DNA from: CBDAQA01 sp965247815
Lineage (GTDB): Bacteria; Planctomycetota; Phycisphaerae; Tepidisphaerales; Tepidisphaeraceae
Direction of reading: 5' to 3'
DNA length: 64,000 bases
Assembly (NCBI GenBank): GCA_965247815.1
Contig: CBDFHW010000007.1
Span: 122,158-186,157, forward strand
A program made the position numbers and the translations under genes. This document shows positions 42,883 through 52,508 of the stretch, in pieces (positions within the stretch are counted from its first letter, which is position 1; the number at the start of each line of letters is the position of its first letter). The notes beneath the pieces were generated by a model. It ran no database searches. It saw only the letters and a list, made by a program, of their open reading frames with translations, and was not told where the DNA came from.

Positions 42883-45360
42883 TTATTCGAATCGCATGAT
42901 CGTAAAACTGTGTGCGGGCAACTCGCGATGCAGCGAGCCTTCGTTCAAATCGATCGCCTGATGACTTTGCTTTGAGACAATGTTCTGCGGTTTTTCCGCA
43001 GTGTTTACTGCGTCCAGCGCTCCGGTTAGTTCCGTTACGCGTGCCGTGTCCCGAGTTCGGACGAATCCGCCTAAGTCGACGGTGACCGACGCCGCCTCGC
43101 CGAGGTTAACCACTTCCAGTTCCAATGATTTGCCATTCTCGCTTCGGCTCGCCAACACATCGAGGCGTCCATCGGTCGAGCCGTTGACGTCGCACTGGAC
43201 GAGTTGCGGGAGTTGGTTTCGTGCCTGCATTCGAGCCACGTAGCCCGGCGATTGCAGCCAAACCTGAGACGGGTTCAAAAATATCAGTCCCTGGTCCCAA
43301 CCGTTGTCGTTTTGCCCGTCCGGTTGCAGGCCGTTGGCGCTGGTGATGATCGGCATTCGATTGTCGCGCAGCAGGGTGTTCACAGTCATCGCGTTGGCAA
43401 GCCCTCGCATCAACCCGTGGCTGTTGGCGTTTAGCTCAAATGTCAGCACCCGGTACTTTGCCCCGTTTGCAACTTTTTCGATCGTATCCATGTAGCTCGC
43501 CGCGAAGCGAAGATTGTCCGACGGCCTTAGTTGCTCGGCCCAGATGTGGATATCGAACCAGACTTCACGGTTCTGCCGCTTGGCCAATTCAAGAATACGC
43601 CGGTGGCCGTCGAAGTTGGTGATACCGCCATCCGATCCGGTCACGCGGTCCGGGTCAGTAATTCGCCGGTGATAACCGAAGTCCCCTACAATGAGCGTGA
43701 TGTCGGGATCGTGGGACCAGATCGCCTCGGCAATCGCGGCAAATTTCGCCGCATAAACAGAGTCGACCTTCTCCTCGTTTCCGATCTCCAGATGTTTTAG
43801 CCGATAGGGTGCCGGGTGCCCGTCCGTGGCACGCATTCGACCCCCTGCCGTATCGGCCGAGCCGTTCACGTACTCTATGAATTCCGCCAGGTCTGAGGGG
43901 TCTTCGTTCACATTCAGATCGGGGATGCCGACGATTCCAGCGGCTTCGCAGAAATTTAAAAAGTCGACCACGCTCCAGCCGTTGGACGAATACGGGTACC
44001 AGGTTCCGTTGTACGGCGGACGGCGGTCACGGCTGCCGTACATATGTTTCCAACGATAGTTCGGGCTGTTGACCATGGACCCGCCGTAGCGAATGACGGC
44101 GACGCCTTGATCGATGATGGCGTCGGCCACGTCCTTTCGGACCGGGAGCCCTTTGAACCGGCCCCATTCACCCGGCTGCAGAAACGCATGACCAATAGTG
44201 ACGCTGGCGGCGTCTTTCATCTTGATCGCAAATCGGCCGACATGGTCGTCGGTATTCGGCGTCAGCGCGACGTCGACTCGTCGCCAGTCCCCTGCAGAAA
44301 CATTTAGAGATTGCTCGGCATAAACCTTGGAGCCGTCACCGCTTTCCAAGGCGGCGAGGAGCGTCGTCGGCTTTTCACTTTTCACCCAGAGATAGCCGTC
44401 ATAGCTTTTCCCCGAGACGAAATTCATGCCCCAGCCATTCAAGCCCCTGTTTGCAATGCCGACTTCACCCGTGCCGGAGTCAAACGACATGCGTTGGGAC
44501 TGTGAACCGGTGAACGCGTGCTCGGTTTCGAGCGAGAACCTTCCGACCGCATTGCCTCGAAGCACCGGATGCCACATACCACTGATCGCACCCAAGACGT
44601 TGCTCGGAGAGAAAGGCAACTGCTCGGCCGGACCCCCGTTCGGTTGAATGGACAGATTCCGAAAACTCACCTGCGAACGCCACGATCGCAAACCGACAGT
44701 GCCAGGGGCGGTCTCCTGCCGGGATTTGATCTGCAGTGACGGTTTGCCGTCGACATCGATCGCGATGCTGCTATTTCCCAATCGAACCTTCAGGGCGATC
44801 CATTGGCCGACCGGCACGTCGCAAGGCACGTCACGAATCAGCTGGTAGTTATGTTGATGCCGGGCCAGGCGCAAGATCTTCCTACCCGGGTCGAGCGACA
44901 GTTCGTAGCCGTCGAACGCATCCGCCCCAGCACCGGGCTTGTTGACACCCAGAATCAGCCCGGCGTTCTCCCCCGTGTCGTTGTCAAATCTAAGCTCAAG
45001 GCTGGTGGTCCCGCCCGCAATCGGGGTGTGATTGCTGACGAGCTTCGGACCGTCGCCACCGGCCACCGAAACGACACCGTCCTGTAAAATCCAATCGCCG
45101 CCGAAGGCGTGGAAATCCTTTACCGGCTTCGTGACGCCTGGTTCCTGGAAGCTCTCACCGAATACGAGCTGACTGTAGATCCCGCCGTATATTTCGTGGT
45201 TCACGTCCTCGATGCAGATGCCTCTGAGACAAGGATTCACAGGCCGAATCACCTGATCCGGGTGCACCGTGATCTGCACCCGTTCAGCATTCGCGATTGA
45301 GGCGCAGCAGCATATCAGCAGCGCGATTCCTCTTTTAAACCTGAACATAAGGCGGGTCAT
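42883..45360 (-). CDS. Secreted GH51-type alpha-L-arabinofuranosidase with sugar-binding insertion
   Basis: 825 residues with signal peptide (about 1-25). An N-terminal beta-rich domain containing a LamG/3-keto-disaccharide-hydrolase-like part (about 85-240, WILQDGVVSVAGGDG) precedes the GH51 barrel and C-terminal beta-sandwich (TARVTELTG to SFTIMRF). The acid/base is Glu529 in LEIGNEEKVDS and the likely nucleophile Glu642 in LTFELNANSHG. It should release arabinofuranosyl residues from plant-type polysaccharides. It starts 15 bases after the Gfo/Idh gene stop, so the two are one operon. Confidence 0.9.
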   Translation of the reverse strand: MTRLMFRFKRGIALLICCCASIANAERVQITVHPDQVIRPVNPCLRGICIEDVNHEIYGGIYSQLVFGESFQEPGVTKPVKDFHAFGGDWILQDGVVSVAGGDGPKLVSNHTPIAGGTTSLELRFDNDTGENAGLILGVNKPGAGADAFDGYELSLDPGRKILRLARHQHNYQLIRDVPCDVPVGQWIALKVRLGNSSIAIDVDGKPSLQIKSRQETAPGTVGLRSWRSQVSFRNLSIQPNGGPAEQLPFSPSNVLGAISGMWHPVLRGNAVGRFSLETEHAFTGSQSQRMSFDSGTGEVGIANRGLNGWGMNFVSGKSYDGYLWVKSEKPTTLLAALESGDGSKVYAEQSLNVSAGDWRRVDVALTPNTDDHVGRFAIKMKDAASVTIGHAFLQPGEWGRFKGLPVRKDVADAIIDQGVAVIRYGGSMVNSPNYRWKHMYGSRDRRPPYNGTWYPYSSNGWSVVDFLNFCEAAGIVGIPDLNVNEDPSDLAEFIEYVNGSADTAGGRMRATDGHPAPYRLKHLEIGNEEKVDSVYAAKFAAIAEAIWSHDPDITLIVGDFGYHRRITDPDRVTGSDGGITNFDGHRRILELAKRQNREVWFDIHIWAEQLRPSDNLRFAASYMDTIEKVANGAKYRVLTFELNANSHGLMRGLANAMTVNTLLRDNRMPIITSANGLQPDGQNDNGWDQGLIFLNPSQVWLQSPGYVARMQARNQLPQLVQCDVNGSTDGRLDVLASRSENGKSLELEVVNLGEAASVTVDLGGFVRTRDTARVTELTGALDAVNTAEKPQNIVSKQSHQAIDLNEGSLHRELPAHSFTIMRFE

Positions 45361-45375
45361 TTCGGTCTTTCAATT

Positions 45376-46419
45376 TTACGGATTCGCCGGTGGTGGTTGC
45401 ACCGCGGGCGAATGCGTCGGCTCGAAATCATCTGCCGGGACGGTGACACGCGCGCCGGTCTTGAAAGACTCGATCGCGGCGAGTGCGAGCACTAAAGCCC
45501 GTCGACCGGCCCGGGCGTGAATCGGTGGCGGTCCGCCTGTCTTGAACGCGTTGAGAACGTCGTCCATGTGGCGGTCGAACGTTCGGTAAAACGCGCGGTC
45601 GCGGTCGTTGAAGTAACCCGACTGCCAGACCTCAGCCGTCTCATTTCCTTTGGCATTGAACGTGTATTTGCGGACCGTGTCCTCGATGAGCACCCGGCCC
45701 TGGGTGCCGTTGATCTCGACCAGGTGTGTGTTCGGGTACGCGTACGAAGAATCGTAAGAACCAAGAAGCGTGCCGACCGCGCCGTTAGAAAATTTCAATG
45801 CGAGCGCCATCGTGCGGTAGAACCCACTGGCAGTCTTGTCGCACATTTGAGCGCACACGGATTCGATTGGCCCGCAGAGATGCTCCAGCATGTCAAAACC
45901 GTGGCACTGGGTTTCGATGAGGTTATTAAATGGGTGATCGGTGCCGCCTTCCCCACCGAATCGCCAGTGAGCAAAAATCAGTTCGCCGAGCCGTCCTTGA
46001 GAAATCGCCCGGTGCGCGAGCACCACCGGTTTGGCATATCGATGATTGAAATTGATACCGAAGAACAGCTTCTTGGCCGCCGCTTCGGCAATAAGCGTAT
46101 CTGCTTCTTTTCGATCGAAAACGAACGGCTTCTCGACCAGCAGCGGTAGGCCGGCCGCGATCAGTTGACGGGTCACATTAAAGTGTTCCTGGTTAGGAAG
46201 CGACGTGGTGACCAGATCCGGTTTTTCTTTCGACAGCATCTGGTCAATACTGTTGTAAGCGCGTGTTCGAAACTCCGCCGCACGCAGCGACGTCTTGTCC
46301 AGCGTCCGGCCGACGATGCCGCAGAGTTCCACATCTTTGCGTGCGGTGAGGACCCGTGCGTGTTCGTACCCCCAGCCACCGGCGCCGATAATTGCAACCT
46401 TAATTCGATCGCTGTTCAT
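45376..46419 (-). CDS. Gfo/Idh/MocA-family oxidoreductase
   Basis: 347-residue NAD(P)-dependent sugar or cyclitol dehydrogenase. The Rossmann motif is IIGAGGWGYEH at the N-terminus and the family's EKP motif is LVEKPFVFDRKEAD near residue 96. HWRFGGEGGTDHPFNNLIETQCHGFDML holds the usual catalytic Asp/His region (DHPFNN, QCHG). The C-terminal beta-sheet ends GRRALVLALAAIESFKTG. No Tat signal is present, so it is cytoplasmic. Operon partner of the GH51 gene; it probably oxidises a sugar released by the glycosidases. Confidence 0.92.
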   Translation of the reverse strand: MNSDRIKVAIIGAGGWGYEHARVLTARKDVELCGIVGRTLDKTSLRAAEFRTRAYNSIDQMLSKEKPDLVTTSLPNQEHFNVTRQLIAAGLPLLVEKPFVFDRKEADTLIAEAAAKKLFFGINFNHRYAKPVVLAHRAISQGRLGELIFAHWRFGGEGGTDHPFNNLIETQCHGFDMLEHLCGPIESVCAQMCDKTASGFYRTMALALKFSNGAVGTLLGSYDSSYAYPNTHLVEINGTQGRVLIEDTVRKYTFNAKGNETAEVWQSGYFNDRDRAFYRTFDRHMDDVLNAFKTGGPPPIHARAGRRALVLALAAIESFKTGARVTVPADDFEPTHSPAVQPPPANP

Positions 46420-46580
46420 GATTAGATCTTTTCCTCAGAGATGGGCCGAGCACCGTGCTTCGCCTTCGGAGGTTCAACTGCATTCCAACCAGTTCGGATC
46501 AGAACGATGGACGATGAGATGCTCGCAAGGTTTCCACGGTACTAATCCTGTGCATATTTTCGTGTCGGTCACGATTCACT

Positions 46581-46883
46581 TCATTGTTCGATGATTACCT
46601 TGCCGGTGTCTCCGCCGAAGAAGAGCTCGAGCGCGTGCTGTATTTCATCGATCCCGCACGAATGGGTGATAATCTGGCTCAGATACGCTTTGTGCTTGTG
46701 CGACCGCTTCAGGTTGGCCGGCAACTCGTTGTAGCGGAAATACTCACCGCCGACGATGCTGAGCTCGGCCGAAATCGCCGCCAAATGTGGGATCACCGCA
46801 TGAAATATTTGAACTGCCTGTTTAAGAAAATGTTCTGCGAAGCTCCCGGGAGTTTGCGCCGCGCCCGATCGAGGAAGTCGCAA
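46581..46883 (-). pseudogene. Zinc-dependent sugar/alcohol dehydrogenase remnant
   Basis: The end of the frame, LSIVGGEYFRYNELPANL then YLSQIITHSCGIDEIQHAL and GGDTGKVIIEQ, is the C-terminus of a medium-chain zinc dehydrogenase (sorbitol/L-threonine dehydrogenase group). Less than 70 residues of about 340 are recognisable. Sequence just upstream in another frame (near 46900-46960, IDQASLRTNGVTGADCDFL) resembles an N-terminal part, so the middle appears deleted. It precedes the Gfo/Idh and GH51 genes and was probably part of that sugar-catabolic operon. Confidence 0.6.
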
Positions 46884-47055
46884 TCCGCTCCGGTGACGCC
46901 GTTTGTTCTGAGACTGGCCTGATCGATCTTCAGAAATTGATTCGGGCGAGCAATCTTACCGGCTGCTTCTCGTCGCAAAACGCTTTGATTTTTCCTGGCT
47001 TCCGGCGCAAAGAGAAATGCCGTCTCCCGTGAAAGAACCCTGCGGGCTGGGGAAG

Positions 47056-47127
47056 GCCACCTGTCAGATTTGAACTGACGACCCATGCTTTACAAAAGCA
47101 TTGCTCTACCAACTGAGCTAAGGTGGC
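47056..47127 (-). tRNA. tRNA-Thr (anticodon UGU)
   Basis: A full 72-nt cloverleaf reads from 47127 to 47056: acceptor GCCACCU/AGGUGGC (7 bp), D stem GCUC/GAGC, anticodon stem AUGCU/AGCAU with loop UUUGUAA (anticodon UGU, codon ACA), T stem GUCAG/CUGAC with loop UUCAAAU. G1:C72 and C2:G71 are threonine identity elements. CCA is not encoded. The discriminator position is C. Confidence 0.93.
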
Positions 47128-47191
47128 GGCGGCGGTTAGTTGTAGCCGGACGAATTATTTTTTCCAATCCGGTGCAGACCGCCACTACAAC

Positions 47192-47656
47192 TTAATGAAC
47201 GATTTCCAGGATCTTAAAGTCGTTGGTGCCGCGGGGCGCTTTTACTTTGACGGTATCACCAACGCGGGCTTTCATGAGCGATTCACCCATGGGGCTGTTG
47301 ATCGAAACGTTCATAATCTCGTCGGTGCTGGCCATCGCTTCTCCGACGAGCCGGACCGTCAGCTCGCTGTCGTCGTAGAGGTCGAGCAGCTTGACGGTGT
47401 GGCCCAGGAAAACGACGTTTTCGGGGACGTTATCGGTGGCAACCACCGCGACGTTTCGTAGCTTTGCTTCGAGTTCGGCGAGTTCACGTTCGAGGCTTCG
47501 ATTCTCTTCCTTGGCGAAATGGTACTCGGCATTTTCCGACAGGTCGCCTAAGGCGGCCGCTTTGCGGATGCGATCCTGCACGTCGATCTTGGCGACGTAC
47601 ATTTCTTCCCGCTTCTTTTCCAAAGCAGCTTTTTCCTGTTGACTCATCATCTGCAT
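47192..47656 (-). CDS. greA: Transcription elongation factor GreA
   Basis: 154 residues from the ATG at 47656 (AGGAG nine bases upstream); a start at 47677 would add seven residues. The N-terminal coiled-coil hairpin holds AAALGDLSENAEYHFAKEEN, whose acidic tip residues enter the RNA polymerase secondary channel and stimulate cleavage of backtracked RNA. The C-terminal FKBP-like domain ends with VGDTVKVKAPRGTNDFKIL. Located just upstream of tRNA-Thr on the same strand, with 64 bases between. Confidence 0.95.
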   Translation of the reverse strand: MQMMSQQEKAALEKKREEMYVAKIDVQDRIRKAAALGDLSENAEYHFAKEENRSLERELAELEAKLRNVAVVATDNVPENVVFLGHTVKLLDLYDDSELTVRLVGEAMASTDEIMNVSINSPMGESLMKARVGDTVKVKAPRGTNDFKILEIVH

Positions 47657-47937
47657 TTCGATCACTCCTGAGAACATCGCTCGCGCGACGGTTCAATTTT
47701 GCTGAAGTCCGCAGGCGGCTTGCAACAGCTTGCATGGCCCCGACCGGACTGCCGACCCCCGAAACGCGAACCACCGCGCTTTCGGCGCGGTGGGCGACTG
47801 CGGGTTGCTTGAACAATATAAACTCGCGGTTTGCCGGTCGCCAGCGAATCGGGGAGAAATCGTGACGCGTTTTTCGAAAACTCTGCCCGCGTCATTCGCT
47901 CGATGCCTGTTGGCGGGTCATCGTTACGCCGGGTAAC

Positions 47938-50436
47938 GTGCGTCTCATGTACGGGTCAGTGAGGATCGATCGCGCGACGCAGCACATCATGTTCTGGACG
48001 GTCGTGCTCGGTATCACCGCCTCGGCCGCCGTTGCCGGATTGACTCTCCGCCGATACGCCTGGGAGAAGACCGATTCAATTCGCTACACCGAGGACATCA
48101 ACAACGCATTCCGGCAAGGCACCGAGGCGATGCGGGTCGGGTACTTAAACCGCTACGATCAGGACCACACATCAAAAGACTGGTGGCGTAGCCAGACGCA
48201 CATGGAACTGGACTACGCCCCGGGTCGGCTGGCGATCGCCGAGCTGTGGGCACGGTGGGTCCACGAACGCGTCGACGGTCCGCTGACCGACGAGACACAG
48301 GTCAGGCAGTGGCCGTACGAATTTTACGACCGTGCCCGGTCGTTGAAAAAGCAGTACCAACTTTGTGCCCCGATGCTGCGAGTCAATCTGACCGGCGAGG
48401 CGGCGTCCGCGCTGGCACTGTTTCTTCTCGTTCGCCGGTACACGGGCGGCCGAAACGGACCTCCGTTGTCGACGCCTCTGCGAGACTGCCTTCGCGGCGG
48501 CATTGTGGGGGTGACCTTGCTCGGTTTGTGCATGATCGCGTTGCGGCAGTTCGAGTTGCCGCTGATGTTCGGCTGGCAGCTTCCGGGTCTGGTCTGGCTC
48601 TGGGTTGTTTTGCCGTCCCGGCGATCGACCCTCATGGGATTGGTCGCCGCGTTGTTCTTTTGGTTCAACCCGGCGTTGATATGGAACGCGCACTGCTGGC
48701 CCCAGTGGGACAGCTGGGTTCTGCCGTTTTTCCTATGGGCCGTCCTAGCCGGGTCGCTGGACTACTGGTTCGTCGCCGGTGCACTGGTCGCCGCCGGTGC
48801 CATGTTCAAAGGGCAGATTCTGTTCGGGGCTCCCCTGCTCCTGCTGTGGCCTTTGTTCCAGTTGCGATTTATCTCGATCGTCCGCTGGCTAGTCGGGCTG
48901 GCGACTTCGACGGCAGTCATCACCAGCCCCTGGCTGCTTCGGACCGCCGGCGCTACGCCGGGTATGAAGTTCGTCCCAGGGCATCTCAACCAAGAGTCGA
49001 CGGCATGGGTGATGTCAGTGGCGGTCGCGTTTGGCTTGATGATCGTACTGCTTCGTGGCAGGTGGTTGTGGTACGCAAAGCTGCCGGTGCTGGCCGTCGT
49101 CGCTGGACTTATTTCGTGGCATTTTCTGGAAGTTGACAGCACGCCGCAGCTGCGGTCCGCAATCTTGTTCGGCTTGTCGTGGGCGGCGCTGGTGCCCGTT
49201 CTGCTCTGGCCGCGCTTTCAGGCAGAATTTAAAATCCCGGCCGTCATCGGTCTCACCTGTTTTGTCGCGTACGGCGCGTCACATCTTGGTCTGGTCTGGT
49301 TGCGAACTGTCGACGCCGGGCTCGTGATAGCGGGGGCGTTTGTTTCGGCCGAGTTGCTTGCGTCGCACAAATTCTTGGTGAAAGCCGACCACGAAGCACC
49401 GAACCCGCTTTTTGTCGGGCACCGCGTTGTTCAAGGCTTGGGCATTTTTCTGGGGATTTTTATTCTGTTCGTGCCGATTCGTCCGGCATTCGTCCCGGCC
49501 CTGTATTCAATCCTGGTGATGCTCAGTGGCGGGCTGATCTTCTGGGGCAGTTTGCGGGTCGGCCGGTGGAGTTGGCAAACACGGTTGCCCGTCGGATGGC
49601 TTCTGACGTCTCTGGTCCTGTGGCCGTTCCTTGACTTCGCGCAGGGGATGGTGATCGCTGCAGTCGCGGCGACCTTCCGTGTCGGTCTTATCATTTTCTA
49701 TGCCCCCCGCCGGGCTTTGCCCTACACGGCTGCCGGCTGGATCGCGGCAGCACTGTTGCTGTGTGTCCCGCTGTTCGACGGAAGCCGAACCTGGTTCGAC
49801 GTCGGGCTTGCGTCTCCCACCACGTACCGCCAGGCGATGGCCTCCGGTGAGAATGATAACCTGCCCGACATCCTTTCCGAGCAGTGGCGTTGGCAGACCA
49901 TGGATACAGTGGTCACGATCGAGCCGGGGACGGCGTCGAACGCAATCGCGGCATTTCTGGAAGCTGTTGACCCGAGGTACAGGCATCGCGCGAAGGGGCC
50001 GATCGCGATACCAATGAAATATCTGCTGGTATCGATGTGGGCGGCCGCCGTGCTTTTGTCGTCAATTGGTGCCTCAGTTCATGACGCCGGTCGGCGTTCA
50101 CAATTTCTGATCGCCATCGCCGCCCCTTGGATCGTGATGTTCGCGGTCATGGCGCAGATGCACCAGCGATACCTGCTGTGGGGGGCCAGCCTGAGCTCCG
50201 CAGCGGCGGCCCTAAACCCGGGATACGCGCTACTTCATCTTCTGATCTCACTCGTCGCTATGAGTCAGGAGATCCAGAGCATGCTGGAGCGAAATCCGTT
50301 CCTGCTGGGCGAACTGGTAAGAAACGTGATCAGGGGTTGGCATCCGGGCATCGGCTGGGCGGTTTTATTGATCGCAATCATCTTCGTTTACGCTGCCGCA
50401 CGGCCCGAGCGATCCCGCAATTCCCCGCGTCGCTAA
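47938..50436 (+). CDS. Large polytopic membrane protein, probable GT-C glycosyltransferase
   Basis: 832 residues from a GTG start; an ATG three codons later is possible. About 15 membrane segments are spread along the protein. After the first helix, a 90-residue extracytoplasmic loop holds MELDYAPGRLAIAELWARWV, which resembles the first-loop acidic motif of GT-C mannosyltransferases (DPM/ALG- or GT87-like). WNAHCWPQWDSWVLPFFLWA and AAGAMFKGQILFG are also typical: the latter matches the FKxQ region. It probably uses a lipid-linked sugar donor. The acceptor is unknown. No operon partner is obvious. Confidence 0.75.
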   Translation: MRLMYGSVRIDRATQHIMFWTVVLGITASAAVAGLTLRRYAWEKTDSIRYTEDINNAFRQGTEAMRVGYLNRYDQDHTSKDWWRSQTHMELDYAPGRLAIAELWARWVHERVDGPLTDETQVRQWPYEFYDRARSLKKQYQLCAPMLRVNLTGEAASALALFLLVRRYTGGRNGPPLSTPLRDCLRGGIVGVTLLGLCMIALRQFELPLMFGWQLPGLVWLWVVLPSRRSTLMGLVAALFFWFNPALIWNAHCWPQWDSWVLPFFLWAVLAGSLDYWFVAGALVAAGAMFKGQILFGAPLLLLWPLFQLRFISIVRWLVGLATSTAVITSPWLLRTAGATPGMKFVPGHLNQESTAWVMSVAVAFGLMIVLLRGRWLWYAKLPVLAVVAGLISWHFLEVDSTPQLRSAILFGLSWAALVPVLLWPRFQAEFKIPAVIGLTCFVAYGASHLGLVWLRTVDAGLVIAGAFVSAELLASHKFLVKADHEAPNPLFVGHRVVQGLGIFLGIFILFVPIRPAFVPALYSILVMLSGGLIFWGSLRVGRWSWQTRLPVGWLLTSLVLWPFLDFAQGMVIAAVAATFRVGLIIFYAPRRALPYTAAGWIAAALLLCVPLFDGSRTWFDVGLASPTTYRQAMASGENDNLPDILSEQWRWQTMDTVVTIEPGTASNAIAAFLEAVDPRYRHRAKGPIAIPMKYLLVSMWAAAVLLSSIGASVHDAGRRSQFLIAIAAPWIVMFAVMAQMHQRYLLWGASLSSAAAALNPGYALLHLLISLVAMSQEIQSMLERNPFLLGELVRNVIRGWHPGIGWAVLLIAIIFVYAAARPERSRNSPRR

Positions 50437-50817
50437 TGTGCACAGGACGGCATGGCACGGTCAATGCGGACGGCTCCGCGATGCTCGATTTCGAACCCGA
50501 CGCTTTTTCAGATGCATCAGACCGAGGTCTTCGAACCTGCATCGTCCCGAGTACGTATTTTCTTGAGTAGCTGGATGGCATCGTGATACGCGTCAGCGGG
50601 ATTGAACGACCGAAGCGAAGGTAAGAAGTTGTTTCTGATCGGCTTGCGAATCATTATTTGGGTATTAGTAAAAGTACTTAGTTGTGCAAATAATGACTTG
50701 CTTCGGTGCTTTTTGGTGTTATGTTTCTTTTCGTTGAGTTGCTGAACGGAGGATGTCAGTAACTCAACATGTCGTGTCCGGGAAGCTTTGGTTTGGGGGC
50801 TTCTGGGAGTGAATGCA
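50437..50817. other. AT-rich intergenic region
   Basis: About 380 bases between the membrane glycosyltransferase and the small membrane protein. The part from about 50630 to 50750 is much richer in A and T than the rest of the window and holds the inverted repeat described separately. No gene is visible. It probably contains the promoter and control region for the downstream genes. Confidence 0.5.
50651..50696. promoter_or_regulatory. Inverted repeat with central palindrome in AT-rich region
   Basis: TCATTATTTG (50651-50660) and CAAATAATGA (50687-50696) are perfect 10-base inverted arms separated by 26 bases; AAGTACTT (50672-50679) is a palindrome near the centre. This could be a two-site operator or an RNA hairpin ahead of the small gene at 50818. 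Role is inferred only from symmetry and position. Confidence 0.35.
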
Positions 50818-51009
50818 ATGGTTTCGCAACGTCGCAGCGCACAACTCGGTTTGATTGCGGGTCTCTTTCTTCTAGCCGGCAGCATGATCGTTATCGTCCA
50901 CGGGTCGATGGATGTTCAACGACAGGCTAGTCCGTCCTCGGAATCAACTATCCCGCTGGCAGACAGCCAGATTTCTTCAGCCCTTCGCTTGGCGCTCAGT
51001 AAACATTGA
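50818..51009 (+). CDS. Small membrane-anchored or secreted protein
   Basis: 63 residues from the ATG at 50818, with GGGAG eight bases upstream. It has one hydrophobic segment after a basic start (MVSQRRSAQLGLIAGLFLLA, about residues 1-27), followed by a polar tail (SPSSESTIPLADSQ). It could be a one-span protein or a secreted peptide. Family not recognised. The GlmU-like gene follows 84 bases later. Confidence 0.5.
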   Translation: MVSQRRSAQLGLIAGLFLLAGSMIVIVHGSMDVQRQASPSSESTIPLADSQISSALRLALSKH

Positions 51010-51093
51010 GCGTCGCCTTTCGTCGGAATCAGCAACTCAGCTGTTCTCTTTTTTTGAAGACGTTGTGGCATCCCATCAGTATGATGAGCCGTC

Positions 51094-52374
51094 ATGCACG
51101 TCGTTATCTTCGAAGGCAACCACTGGCGGCATTTCGCCCCCTTCTCGCTGAGCCGACCGGTTTTTCAGTTACAATGTGGTATGGGAACGCTGCTCGATAA
51201 GCAGCTCCGCGCGACATCGCCTACGCGCGTTACCCTCTGGGTTCGCCCGGGGTTGGAAGAGTACTGCCGCCGGTTTGTTCTGCCGTCGCTACCTTGCCCG
51301 GGCGACGTCAATGTCCCGTTGAATGACGAACCGGCGCTTCTGATCAGCGGTCGAACGCTGCATCTGGCGCAGTTCGAGCACAGTGACGATGAGTTTGTCG
51401 TCGTCGAAGAGACCGGCGCCGGGCTTGTCATTCGACAGGCGTGGGTGAGAAGCGCTGGCTTGAACGCCGATGACGTTTTTTCCAGGACCGATCGCTGGTT
51501 AAAGCTGCTGGATCTTCCACACTCGATGCCCCAGTCGCGGTTGCCTGATTACATCTGGGAGCTTATCGGCTGGAACGAAGAGGCGATCGTCAGTGACTTC
51601 ATCGAACGGCACGAGCCGTCTCAGCTGAAACCCGCCGGTCCCTACCATCTCGTGGACGACCCGAACGTCTGGTTCGGGCGGGGCGTCACGCTCGGACCGG
51701 GGTGCGTTCTGGATGGTTCGAAAGGCCCGGTCATCCTTGCCGATGAAGCGAAGATCGGTGCGAATGCCGTTCTCGAAGGTCCCTGTTACATCGGACCGCA
51801 TACTCAGATTTTTTCACATGCCTATATCAAGGCGGGTACAAGCATTGGACCGATGTGCAAGGTCGGCGGTGAGGTTTCGAACTCCATTCTTCTGGGTTAC
51901 GTGAATAAGGCCCACGAAGGATTTCTGGGCGACAGCTACGTCGGTGAATGGGTCAATCTCGGCGCGGGCACAACCACTAGCAATCTCAAAAACACGTACG
52001 GCGAAATCAGCATGCGGGTCGACGGCGCGCCCATGAAGACCGGTCGGCAATTCTTGGGAGCGCTCATCGGCGATCATTCTAAGTCCGCGATCGGAACGCG
52101 ATTTATGACCGGAACCTACGTCGGATACAGCTGCCTGGTAGCGACGTCCCGACACGTGCCGAAGTACGTGCCGAGCTTCACATTTCTGACCGACGAGGGT
52201 GCTGTGCCGTACCGGCTCGATCAGGCGGGTCAGACCATGAAATCCGTCTTCCACCGTCGCCAACGAAACTGGACTGCCGCCGACGATCAGATGAATCAGT
52301 ATGTGTCTGAAACGGCAGTCATTATTGAAAATCGAGACCCAAATTCAGCCGACCTTTCGGATAAACATGCGTAG
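51094..52374 (+). CDS. GlmU-like sugar nucleotidyltransferase/acyltransferase (left-handed beta-helix)
   Basis: 426 residues. The family is the putative sugar-nucleotidyl-transferase group known mainly from Bacteroidetes (GlmU-like). The N-terminal half begins MHVVIFEGNHWRHFAPFSLS and FQLQCGMGTLLDKQ, a divergent nucleotide-binding start lacking the standard GGxGTRM motif. The C-terminal half is a left-handed beta-helix with hexapeptide repeats (GVTLGPGCVLDGSKGPVILA, IGPHTQIFSHAYIKAG), an acyltransferase fold. KVGGEVSNSILLGYVNKAHEG is the usual active-site region. It probably makes or modifies an activated amino sugar. Confidence 0.85.
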   Translation: MHVVIFEGNHWRHFAPFSLSRPVFQLQCGMGTLLDKQLRATSPTRVTLWVRPGLEEYCRRFVLPSLPCPGDVNVPLNDEPALLISGRTLHLAQFEHSDDEFVVVEETGAGLVIRQAWVRSAGLNADDVFSRTDRWLKLLDLPHSMPQSRLPDYIWELIGWNEEAIVSDFIERHEPSQLKPAGPYHLVDDPNVWFGRGVTLGPGCVLDGSKGPVILADEAKIGANAVLEGPCYIGPHTQIFSHAYIKAGTSIGPMCKVGGEVSNSILLGYVNKAHEGFLGDSYVGEWVNLGAGTTTSNLKNTYGEISMRVDGAPMKTGRQFLGALIGDHSKSAIGTRFMTGTYVGYSCLVATSRHVPKYVPSFTFLTDEGAVPYRLDQAGQTMKSVFHRRQRNWTAADDQMNQYVSETAVIIENRDPNSADLSDKHA

Positions 52375-52508
52375 TTTTCGACTTTTCAATAGATGCAAGA
52401 TCAGGCCACGCAAAAGGTTAGAGAAAATACCTCGGCCCAGCGGTTCCCCACGCGAGATTTGACCTTTCGTCCGAATGAGCTAGACTGCGGTTCGTTAAAA
52501 GAAGCAAT

